Positions 1-6,982 of a DNA stretch of 51,613 nt are shown piece by piece. The position numbers were made by a program, and so were the translations under genes. Under the pieces are notes generated by a model, which did no database searches, was not told the origin of the DNA, and worked only from the letters and a program-made list of their open reading frames with translations. Source of the DNA: Halobacillus alkaliphilus (GTDB taxonomy: Bacteria; Bacillota; Bacilli; Bacillales; Halobacillaceae). Location of the stretch: the NCBI RefSeq assembly GCF_900113125.1, contig NZ_FOOG01000016.1, positions 18,521-70,133 on the forward strand, written 5' to 3'. Each line of letters begins with the position of its first letter. Position 1 is the first letter of the stretch.

Positions 1-7
1 TACATCA

Positions 8-28
8 ATTGGGCCGTCTTCCTCTACT
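8..28. repeat. Single unit of the 21-bp ATTGGGCCGT repeat family
   Basis: The core ATTGGGCCGT preceded by CA is present once at the window edge. It is the same core that heads every unit of the arrays at 24479 and 30168. It may be the last unit of an array lying to the left of the window; only one unit is visible. Confidence 0.55.
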
Positions 29-219
29 TTTTATAAGAGAACTATTAACTATGCGGATCTGGCAAAGATATAGTTTATTCCTTATTCTAATAGTTGCCAT
101 AGCGTCTGCCCATGGAAATCTATGTCGAAAACTTTTCATATTCGTCGGTGGAATAAACGAAAAATATCAACAATACTATAATTATTGTTTGGCGAATTTA
201 ACTTCAGGAGGTCAAAAGG

Positions 220-702
220 ATGAATGTTGCTGTTAGGAAGTCAAGGTGTTGGGTGTATGCTGCGGTTATTTTTTCATTAGTGGCTGCTTTTGTCTTCACC
301 CCTTTTTCAAAAGCAGAAGCTACGATTAACTATGGAGAGGAAGTGTCTGCCGTAGCGGAGAGGTACGCTGGGTCTCCGTTCAAATGGGGAGGCACGACGC
401 CTAAAGGATTTGATGCAAGCGGATTTACTCAATACATCTATTCCTATTCTGCTGCTAAAAAGAAAATTGCCCGCACAAGTGCTGATCAATACAAGCAAGG
501 AAAAGTGGTTAAGAAGCAATCTGATTTAAAGTTTGGAGATCTCGTATTCTTTGATACAGCTGGAAAAGGCAAAGTTTCATTTGTTGGAATATACACGGGG
601 TCCGGTGAGTTTATTGCTGCTACCTCTCACGGAGTCAGAACACAAAAGCTTTCCAGCTCTTATTGGAAAACCAAATATGTGGGTGCAAAGAGTCACTTTT
701 AG
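220..702 (+). CDS. NlpC/P60-fold secreted protein without catalytic residues
   Basis: A 160-residue protein with an N-terminal signal or anchor segment (about residues 11-33) followed by one NlpC/P60 domain. The fold markers are clear: YAGSPFKWGG, then GFDASGFTQYIY, then FGDLVFFDT and VGIYTGSGEFI. In active cell-wall endopeptidases the motif is DCSGF, a His precedes VGIY, and a second His lies in FIHA. Here these positions are Ala66, Phe121 and Ala133, so the whole Cys-His-His site is lost while the framework is kept. It is probably exported and may bind peptidoglycan without cutting it; that role is inferred. The RBS AGGAGG lies just upstream of the ATG. It is monocistronic, ending at a terminator shared with the convergent neighbour. 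Confidence 0.85.
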   Translation: MNVAVRKSRCWVYAAVIFSLVAAFVFTPFSKAEATINYGEEVSAVAERYAGSPFKWGGTTPKGFDASGFTQYIYSYSAAKKKIARTSADQYKQGKVVKKQSDLKFGDLVFFDTAGKGKVSFVGIYTGSGEFIAATSHGVRTQKLSSSYWKTKYVGAKSHF

Positions 703-708
703 TTAATA

Positions 709-745
709 AAACCGGGGACTTCCCAAATAGGAAGTCCCTGGTTAC
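709..745. terminator. Bidirectional hairpin terminator
   Basis: GGGACTTCC and GGAAGTCCC form a strong stem around a short loop, flanked by A- and T-rich ends. It lies between the convergent NlpC/P60 and DUF4097 genes and can serve both. Confidence 0.75.
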
Positions 746-753
746 ATAATGAT

Positions 754-1653
754 TCAGTCCAATGTAAAATTTCCAGAACTCGTTTCCACTACGATTTGAT
801 ACTTCTGATCTCCTTTATAGCCTTTCACCTCATGATCTGATCTTCTCTCATAATCAATTCCATCCAGTTGAATGCGCTCTTCTCCTGAACTTGATTGATA
901 GCTCAGCATAAACGATGGAGGTTCTTCTTCAAATGAAAAAGTAACATCCCCGCTCGACGTAGTAGCCGTTAGATTTCCAGCGAGACGCTTATGCGATATA
1001 TCCACTTTGCCCGAGGAAGAATCAGCCTTCATTTCATTAACAAGTAATCCGTATCCTTCTATATCTCCGCTGCTCGTTGCCAATTCGACTACAGCGTCTG
1101 GCCCTTTAATGTCTGTCATCATGACATCACCACTGGAAGAATGGATGTTCAGCTTTTCCTCCATTTGCAGATTGGATACTTCTATATCTCCGGAACTTGA
1201 GGAAGCAATCAGGTGACTGACTTGTAGATCCCTAAGGCTGACTTCAGATGAAGAGGTATTAATTTTTACAGATTCCAGTTTCTGCTCGGGTACTTCCACG
1301 AGCAATTTCAAGTCGTCGCCCCGGATAAAACCAAAAGAAAGGCCGAGCCCATGATTTTTTTCAAGCTTTATTTTTAACTCGCCGTTGGTCTCTTTCGCTT
1401 CATAGGAATACTGCTTCCACTTTCGGGCATATCCGCTGAGTGTCACTTGAATTTCATCGCTTTCCCCTTTTATAAATTGAACATCAGCCGATGAAGTATT
1501 TACATGGACTTCTCGAATGTCACTTGCCGTAAAGGCTTCTTCCTTATGTACCTGCCGCTTTTCAACTTTTAACGATTTTGTAGCTTGAACTGAAATCAAC
1601 GTTCCTCCTCCCAGAATTAAAGCAAACACGACGATCCATACTGCTTTTTTCAT
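754..1653 (-). CDS. DUF4097-family beta-strand repeat protein
   Basis: A 299-residue protein with an N-terminal hydrophobic signal or anchor (about residues 4-24). The body is a repetitive beta-rich domain with recurring SSSG(D/E/K) turns (for example ASSSSGDIEVSN, HSSSGDVMMTD, ATSSGDIEGYG, TTSSGDVTFSF). This is the DUF4097 pattern, a right-handed beta-helix-like stack found in envelope proteins of Firmicutes. Biochemical function is unknown. In many relatives such proteins sit near PspC or sigma-linked stress genes; here no partner is adjacent and the gene is transcribed alone. The A/T-rich stretch 1654-1835 upstream would hold its promoter. Confidence 0.8.
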   Translation of the reverse strand: MKKAVWIVVFALILGGGTLISVQATKSLKVEKRQVHKEEAFTASDIREVHVNTSSADVQFIKGESDEIQVTLSGYARKWKQYSYEAKETNGELKIKLEKNHGLGLSFGFIRGDDLKLLVEVPEQKLESVKINTSSSEVSLRDLQVSHLIASSSSGDIEVSNLQMEEKLNIHSSSGDVMMTDIKGPDAVVELATSSGDIEGYGLLVNEMKADSSSGKVDISHKRLAGNLTATTSSGDVTFSFEEEPPSFMLSYQSSSGEERIQLDGIDYERRSDHEVKGYKGDQKYQIVVETSSGNFTLD

Positions 1654-1837
1654 AATCTTTCTCCTCTCCCGATAAAAATTAAGAAATGGCAGCGGATGAG
1701 AAAAAGATTTGATTCCTTATACTCTGTGCAAGATCAATTTTTTAATAATCAAAATTTTTTATTATAGTAAAAATATACCTTATTCTTCTATACAAAGATA
1801 CATAGACCAAATTAAAATTCAACGCCTACATAAAAAA

Positions 1838-1863
1838 CAGCCTCCTTCCATTTAAGAAGGCTG
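1838..1863 (-). terminator. Terminator of the LysM gene
   Basis: AGCCTCCTT pairs with AAGAAGGCT, followed on the minus strand by a T run. It lies directly after the LysM gene stop codon. Confidence 0.7.
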
Positions 1864-1871
1864 ACTGTTTA

Positions 1872-2669
1872 TTAGAAGTTTACTTTAATTTTCACGAGGT
1901 CTTGAATACTGCCATCTTTAGCACTTCGACTGTAGACCCATAACTCTCCAGAAGATGATGTAGGCTGTCGGTCAAAAGGAACGGTACTACTGAAAAATCC
2001 ATACGCTGGAGCGCCTTTATCAGTCATAGCGAAGCGTTCGTTAGACACCACTACGCCATTACGATCCCTCAATTGAAAAGTAACAACCGCCTCAAATACT
2101 CTTGCATATCCTTCTACCTTATCCCCGCTGTTAAAGCTGGAGTCAGGCAGGGGACGGGTCACAAAGATATTCCTTGAAGTCGGGATCGGGATGATTAGGT
2201 GATAATCCGGCCAGATGACATCTCTTTGGAAACCAGGTCGATCGGCATTGGCTTCTTCGATTTCCGCAACACTTACCCCGAACCGTCTTGCAATGGAATA
2301 CAATGTATCACCGCTGACAATTCTATAAGTGAACGCTGGAACAACCAGGCTCTGTCCTACACTAATCAAGTTGGGATTCGAAATATTGTTCACTCCCGCA
2401 AGAAGATCAACATAAGTGTTAAACGTTTGAGCAATAGCCATCAGGGTGTCCCCGTTCGTCACGATATGTGAGATGATCGGATTAGATGTTGAGGTGGGGA
2501 TGGCTAAAACATCGTCAGGGAAAATTAATCCTCGATCTGTCACAGGCGGATAAAGATGGTTAGCCCTTTCAATTGCGTCTACCGCACTGCCAAAACGACT
2601 GGCAATTGCATAGAGTGTATCGCCAGATTTGACCGTATAGATCAGCCCTTTTTTTGAAATAACAGGCAT
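1872..2669 (-). CDS. Triple-LysM protein with C-terminal Gmad2-like domain
   Basis: The ATG at 2669 follows AGGAGGTG and gives 265 residues; longer reading to 2723 lacks a ribosome site. Three LysM modules are visible: YTVKSGDTLYAIASRFG (about residues 10-55), HIVTNGDTLMAIAQTFN (about 68-110) and YRIVSGDTLYSIARRFG (about 115-160). The last roughly 95 residues begin with VTRPLPDSSFNSG and resemble the immunoglobulin-like Gmad2 domain known from spore and germination-associated proteins. There is no signal peptide, as in spore-coat LysM proteins such as SafA, so a spore-coat or cortex-binding role in the mother cell is plausible but inferred. Confidence 0.82.
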   Translation of the reverse strand: MPVISKKGLIYTVKSGDTLYAIASRFGSAVDAIERANHLYPPVTDRGLIFPDDVLAIPTSTSNPIISHIVTNGDTLMAIAQTFNTYVDLLAGVNNISNPNLISVGQSLVVPAFTYRIVSGDTLYSIARRFGVSVAEIEEANADRPGFQRDVIWPDYHLIIPIPTSRNIFVTRPLPDSSFNSGDKVEGYARVFEAVVTFQLRDRNGVVVSNERFAMTDKGAPAYGFFSSTVPFDRQPTSSSGELWVYSRSAKDGSIQDLVKIKVNF

Positions 2670-2890
2670 TTTACACCTCCTCTCTTTATAACCTATGGAA
2701 AAATATAGAATTGAGAACGGCATATTTCATACAAGTCTTCAAATTGAATGAGGTGCAAATGACGTACAGGATTTGGGGAAGCTATCATATAAGAAATAGT
2801 TGTTTTTCTGCCTTACATGAAGCGTTTTTAATCCATCAACATGCAGAAAATTTTGGTACACTATAGAAAATAGCAGTGGAGGGATGACCG

Positions 2891-3547
2891 ATGAAGAAAT
2901 GGGCATTTGTTTCAGATTTTGATGGTACGATTTCAAATAAAGACTTTTACTGGGTAATCATTGAGAAATACTATCCGGAAGGCAGAGACCTTTTTAAGAA
3001 GTGGAAAGCAGGTCAGATAAAGGACATCGAATTTTTACGTTCGATTTTTACATCTATCAATCAGCATGAGGAGCAGATCATCGAGGATATTATCAATATC
3101 CCTATTGATGAGTATGTGCCGGACTTTATTAAGCACGTGCAGAAGAATGGCGGAGACTTCTACATTTTAAGTGCCGGGACCGATTATTACATTCATCACA
3201 TTTTAAAAGAATACAACATTCAGAATGTGACTGTTTATTCTAATGAGGGGTATTATGAGGACCAAAATGTTCATTTAAACATTGATCCTTCCCACCGGCA
3301 TCATTCGGAACGCTACGGCATCGACAAATCCAAAGTGATTCAGGAGCTGAAACAGGAATACGAAACCGTTCATTTTGCCGGCGACAGCGAGCCCGATTCC
3401 CATCCGGCGGTCTATGCCGATGCCACCTTTGCTAAAGATGCTCTGCAGGAGATTCTAAGCGAAAAAAATATTGCTTTCACTCCTGTGACAACATTTAAAG
3501 ACATCCAGGCTGATTTAGAGAAAAAAGGGTTTTTGTCTTATGACTAA
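2891..3547 (+). CDS. HAD-family phosphatase (MtnX-like)
   Basis: A 218-residue soluble protein with the HAD subclass I layout. Motif I is SDFDGTISN at residues 8-16, with both Asp present. Motif II is FYILSAGTD near residue 90, and the acidic motif IV is FAGDSEPDSHPA near 165. The overall arrangement resembles MtnX-type HAD-IB phosphatases, but the methionine-salvage genes are absent here. The next gene starts inside its last codons (8-nt overlap), so the two are translationally coupled. Because that gene is a glycerol-1-phosphate dehydrogenase, the phosphatase may act on glycerol-1-phosphate or a derived lipid phosphate; this is inference. It is preceded by GGAGGGATGACCG. Confidence 0.8.
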   Translation: MKKWAFVSDFDGTISNKDFYWVIIEKYYPEGRDLFKKWKAGQIKDIEFLRSIFTSINQHEEQIIEDIINIPIDEYVPDFIKHVQKNGGDFYILSAGTDYYIHHILKEYNIQNVTVYSNEGYYEDQNVHLNIDPSHRHHSERYGIDKSKVIQELKQEYETVHFAGDSEPDSHPAVYADATFAKDALQEILSEKNIAFTPVTTFKDIQADLEKKGFLSYD

Positions 3548-4592
3548 TCCTATTACAAATATCCCGATTCCAGCTATTCTGGAAATTAAGAGCGGCATTA
3601 TTTACAATCTTCAGGAGATTTTTGACCGCCATGGATTTGAAAATATCCTGATGCTGTTTGATTCATTCACGATGGATCAATGGGAGGCAAACATCAAAGA
3701 TTCTCTTTCAACTATCAAGCTGGATACAGTCCTTATACAGCCTCATGCCGAGGTTCATGATCTGATTAAGCAGGCTTTTTCTTTACAAATGTATGATGCG
3801 ATCGTCGCGGTGGGTGGAGGGGCCGTGATTGATTGCGGGAAATATATGGCCTTTTCCCGCCAAACTCCTTTTATTAGTATTCCAACGTCAGCCTCAAACG
3901 ATGGATTCGCAAGCAGTAACTGTTCGCTGCTGATTGAAGGGAAGAAAACAACAGTTCCAGCCAAAGTTCCCTATGGCATCATTGCGGATCTTAATATCAT
4001 TCAAAACGCACCTACCCCGTTTATCTTAGCTGGTGTTGGTGACTTAATGTCCAATATTACTGCCCTTTACGACTGGGAATTCGAAGATCGTAAAGGTGTA
4101 AGCCGGGTAAATGCTTTTGCATCAATGCTCAGTAAAAAAGCGGTGAACAGCTTCGTTCGCACTCCTATGCACGACATCCAGGATCCTACTTTTTTAAAAG
4201 AGCTGGTCAGTTCGTTAACGATGGGCGGAGTGGCCACCATTATCAGTGGAAACAGCGCCCCCATCAGCGGATCGGAACATCTGATTTCCCATGCGCTCGA
4301 TCAGTACGCTGAACGTCCTCACATGCACGGCATCCAGGTGGGGATAGCGACTTATATTATGGCCAACGTACAGGAACATCGTGCCGAACGGATGCAAAAA
4401 GTGTTTACACGGACAGGCTTTTTTGAATATATAAAAACGCTGGAGATAAAGAAAGCGGATTTTAAAATGGCCATTGAAAAAAGTCCAGAAATCAAGCCGC
4501 ACCGCTATACTTATTTACATGAAAAGAAATTTCAGCGTAAAGCATTGGATTTTCTGGATCAGGACCCGATTCTTCAAGAAATATTACGATAG
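3540..4592 (+). CDS. sn-Glycerol-1-phosphate dehydrogenase family (AraM/EgsA-like)
   Basis: A 350-residue iron-containing alcohol-dehydrogenase-fold protein. The dinucleotide motif VGGGAVIDCGKYMAF (about residues 90-105) and the PTSASNDGFASSNCS segment (about 119-134) are hallmarks of the AraM/EgsA group. Metal-ligand histidines lie in GSEHLISHALD and HMHGIQVG (about 244-265). AraM reduces dihydroxyacetone phosphate to glycerol-1-phosphate with NAD(P)H, and in Bacillus this feeds heptaprenylglyceryl phosphate ether lipids. It is slightly shorter than B. subtilis AraM and lacks arabinose genes nearby. Coupling to the upstream HAD phosphatase suggests a two-step pathway. Confidence 0.82.
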   Translation: MTNPITNIPIPAILEIKSGIIYNLQEIFDRHGFENILMLFDSFTMDQWEANIKDSLSTIKLDTVLIQPHAEVHDLIKQAFSLQMYDAIVAVGGGAVIDCGKYMAFSRQTPFISIPTSASNDGFASSNCSLLIEGKKTTVPAKVPYGIIADLNIIQNAPTPFILAGVGDLMSNITALYDWEFEDRKGVSRVNAFASMLSKKAVNSFVRTPMHDIQDPTFLKELVSSLTMGGVATIISGNSAPISGSEHLISHALDQYAERPHMHGIQVGIATYIMANVQEHRAERMQKVFTRTGFFEYIKTLEIKKADFKMAIEKSPEIKPHRYTYLHEKKFQRKALDFLDQDPILQEILR

Positions 4593-4674
4593 TTACGCAG
4601 GAAAACACCTTTTTAGAGAATAGCTCTGACGTTTGATGCAAACATTAGAGATATGAAAAAGGAGGATACTGCTC

Positions 4675-4866
4675 ATGAATAAAGAACGCGCGAAAGAAAT
4701 TTTCCACTCCCCCGAAATGATTGCGGTTACCCATGAGGACAGACCGATTTACATTGAGGAAGTCATTGAAAGAAGTGAAACCGCAAGAATCCACCCCGTG
4801 GATCAGCCCAATATTTTCCAGGAAGTTCCTTTATACGAACTGAAGGAAACGGAAGCACAGCATTAA
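4675..4866 (+). CDS. sspH: Small acid-soluble spore protein, H type
   Basis: A 63-residue protein starting MNKERAKEIFHSPEM and containing ETARIHPVDQPN and a C-terminal VPLYELKE. These match the SspH layout (RAKEI near the N-terminus, TARI in the middle, VPV..L.E at the end). SspH proteins are minor DNA-associated components of the dormant spore core, made in the forespore under sigma-G. It has a strong RBS (AAGGAGG) and its own terminator right after the stop. This is the best direct evidence in the window for a spore-forming host. Confidence 0.85.
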   Translation: MNKERAKEIFHSPEMIAVTHEDRPIYIEEVIERSETARIHPVDQPNIFQEVPLYELKETEAQH

Positions 4867-4912
4867 AAAAGAAGCCGCATCCAGGATTTCGTCTTAGATG
4901 CGGCTTCTTTTG
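4866..4912. terminator. Bidirectional terminator
   Basis: AAGAAGCCGCATC and GATGCGGCTTCTT form a 13-bp stem with A and T runs outside. It separates the convergent sspH and TIGR02206 genes. Confidence 0.8.
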
Positions 4913-4930
4913 TATGTATTCCATCTGTTC

Positions 4931-5695
4931 CTATAGATAATGATACTTTTCTTCTTTTAATCCGGACCTCTTTTTCCAATTTCGTACGAGGGTTATCAAA
5001 CGATACAACCCATACATTCCTAAAAATATTCCAAAACAGAAGATCTCTAAATTGACGTAGTACCACACCCCTTCCCCAAGCGCATCAAGCGGGGTACTTA
5101 CATCGGGCGTCCCTGCCAGAAACAAGTAGTTCGTTCCGATTCTCCGGTTAAGAAAAAAGATAAAAGCAGCATAAAGATTCAAATAACCGAACATCACCAG
5201 AAGCGACCGGAACGTGATACGTGCAGAACTGACCAGAATTAAAAATATGCCGGTCCAGGCTAAAGCCATATGGTGCAGGAAAAATTTCATAAATCGAAAA
5301 TGCGGAAACGAGTAAAATACCTCCGGCGTTAATAATGTTACAACCGGCGGAATAATCCCAATAAAATATACGAGCTGTATGACTCTGTGCCGATAAAAAA
5401 GCAGAGCGCCCATTCCAAGGAAAGATGCAATTCCGCACAAGTGAAGCGGTGCATGATCTTCCATATTCCAGTTGTTGTTTACAAGTCCCCATATCGTCTG
5501 CCCAATTTCGCACCCCAGCAGTAGAACAAACAAACTCCACCTTACGGATTGCTGAAGCTTATTATTTTTTTGTAAAGTACGGTGAAAAATCAGCAGTAAA
5601 GCAATTCCCGAAAAAAGAATAGTAAGCATAATCAGATGACTCGGTGACAAAAATTCGAATCTGTCTTGTATTTGAATATTAAACCATTCAGGCAT
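4931..5695 (-). CDS. TIGR02206/YwaF-family integral membrane protein
   Basis: A 254-residue protein with about seven hydrophobic segments. It starts with an ATG preceded by GGAAGGAGG. The family signature residues are present: an early LSPSH, WNMEDHAPLHLCGIASFLG (about residues 76-94), the FLHHMALAWTGI stretch and the late NRRIGTNYLFL. These match the TIGR02206 (YwaF) group of uncharacterised Firmicute membrane proteins. Its function is unknown. It is transcribed alone, converging on sspH. Confidence 0.8.
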   Translation of the reverse strand: MPEWFNIQIQDRFEFLSPSHLIMLTILFSGIALLLIFHRTLQKNNKLQQSVRWSLFVLLLGCEIGQTIWGLVNNNWNMEDHAPLHLCGIASFLGMGALLFYRHRVIQLVYFIGIIPPVVTLLTPEVFYSFPHFRFMKFFLHHMALAWTGIFLILVSSARITFRSLLVMFGYLNLYAAFIFFLNRRIGTNYLFLAGTPDVSTPLDALGEGVWYYVNLEIFCFGIFLGMYGLYRLITLVRNWKKRSGLKEEKYHYL

Positions 5696-5828
5696 CCCAT
5701 CCTCCTTCCAATTTTCTGGTTAGGAAATACGTTCCTCAACTTTAGTACGGTTGTCCGGTTAAATGGTTTCAGATAAATAGTAAAGGGTATCTTAAGTAAT
5801 AAGTAAAACGACCCAAGGAGAAAATCCT

Positions 5829-6162
5829 ATGAATCAAGATTTACTATTACTTTCTAAGATTACATCCAGAGATAAGAAAGCCCTAAGCGATCTATACGAC
5901 AGATATGTCCACTACCTTTATAATTTGATTCATAGATACATAACAGAAGCCCATCGAATCGAAAAAGTCCTAAGCCAGGTATTTGATTCATAGATACATA
6001 ACAGAAGCCCATCGAATCGAAAAAGTCCTAAGCCAGGTATTTGATTCCATATGGAAATGCCCTCAATCGTTTGCAAACAGTAAACCATTTTCAAAAACAC
6101 TAACCATCTTCTGCCTGAAGATCATTCATACGGAAGATGCTCGTGGTTCTTTAACTAACTAA
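5829..6162 (+). pseudogene. Short sigma-70 region-2-like gene disrupted by a tandem duplication
   Basis: From the ATG at 5829 (RBS AAGGAG at 5815) the frame stops after 54 codons at 5991-5993. The stop is created by a 58-bp tandem duplication. Removing one copy restores a 91-codon frame that ends at 6160-6162. The restored product has LSDLYDRYVHYLYNLIHRYI and VLSQVFDSIWKCPQSF, resembling sigma-70 region 2 but with no region 4. The ancestor was therefore a small sigma-like or sigma-decoy protein. The duplication is perfect, so the event looks recent. Alternatively the 54-residue form is functional, which seems unlikely. Confidence 0.6.
5923..6047. repeat. Perfect 58-bp tandem duplication
   Basis: The segment 5923-5980 is repeated exactly at 5981-6038, followed by the first nine bases of a third copy (ATTTGATTC). 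The nine-base identity at the ends is the kind of microhomology that yields slippage. 58 is not a multiple of three, so the frame is lost. Confidence 0.92.
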
Positions 6163-6249
6163 GCTCGAAAGTTACTATTGCCAAGTTTTTTTGACGCTTC
6201 TGCCCCACTCTATTAAAATAGTAGAGAACACAAGGAAAGGGGCGTCCCT

Positions 6250-6834
6250 ATGCCGGAGTTAACCTATAAGGATCAAAAGATTCATTATGATTTACATACC
6301 AAACCTACGATTTATTACGTAAAAATTTATATGGATGAATTGAATGGAGCTCAAGTTACCGCTCCCGAGAAAAGAAAACCTGAATTAATCGAAGCCTTTC
6401 TTAAGAAAAAAGCCGCCTGGATGAAAGAAACGTGGGAAACGCATCACACCGAGCTTTACCATGTGGATCGCCTTTCAGTGGAAACAGGCCAGAAGATTAA
6501 TTATTTAGGGCGCTCTTATCAATTAATCCTAAATGAAGGCCATGACTATGCTTTCTCCTTCAATAAAGGGAAATTCCTTTTTACTTACCCTGGGGATGAA
6601 AAAGATGAGCAAATCAATAAGCAGCTGATTGCTTTAGCGAAAGAGTGGTTAAGGGAGAAGTCTGAGAAAAAATTCTCCGACCTTCATTCGAGATCAATCT
6701 CCGCTGAGGAAGATGCCGCGCGCTTAGGTAAGAAAGACCAGGATGAGATCATATTGAATTGGCGTTTGATTCAACAGACCAAAGAATTCATTCAAGAAAA
6801 GATCGAGAAGCTCATCGAGGAAGAAACGTGTTAA
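6250..6834 (+). CDS. YgjP-like (DUF45) metallopeptidase-family protein, lacking the metal site
   Basis: A 194-residue protein preceded by AAAGGGGCG. It has the N-terminal layout of YgjP/DUF45 proteins: a beta-rich start, the helix KKKAAWMKETWE (about residues 53-64), INYLGRSYQLIL (about 83-94) and the late DEIILNWRLIQQTKEFI (about 164-180). In the family this last segment leads straight into the HExxH zinc motif. Here the protein instead ends in a charged helix (QEKIEKLIEEETC) and stops, so no HExxH is present. It therefore cannot be a normal zinc peptidase, and may be a truncated, regulatory or decaying member. A strong terminator follows. Confidence 0.7.
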   Translation: MPELTYKDQKIHYDLHTKPTIYYVKIYMDELNGAQVTAPEKRKPELIEAFLKKKAAWMKETWETHHTELYHVDRLSVETGQKINYLGRSYQLILNEGHDYAFSFNKGKFLFTYPGDEKDEQINKQLIALAKEWLREKSEKKFSDLHSRSISAEEDAARLGKKDQDEIILNWRLIQQTKEFIQEKIEKLIEEETC

Positions 6835-6860
6835 CTACAAATATACTTGACTTTTTTCGC

Positions 6861-6898
6861 AGCTTGCAGAGTAACCATTTATTCTGCAGGCTTTTTTT
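6861..6898 (+). terminator. Rho-independent terminator after the YgjP-like gene
   Basis: GCTTGCAGA and TCTGCAGGC form the stem, followed by a run of seven T. Confidence 0.8.
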
Positions 6899-6950
6899 AT
6901 GGTTAGATTATGTCTTATTTTTTTCATAGCGTCTTCCAAAATCTTCACGT

Positions 6951-6982
6951 AAAAAAATAGAGAGGCGCACCTCTCTATTTTT
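6951..6982 (-). terminator. Terminator of the cadCA operon
   Basis: AAATAGAGAGG and CCTCTCTATTT form a perfect stem around CGCA with flanking A and T runs. It overlaps the end of cadA. Confidence 0.75.

Noticed and set aside
9-236. Possible 75-residue coding region at the window start
   Set aside because: No ribosome site, Cys-rich nonsense at the end, and it overlaps the repeat unit and the NlpC gene promoter region.
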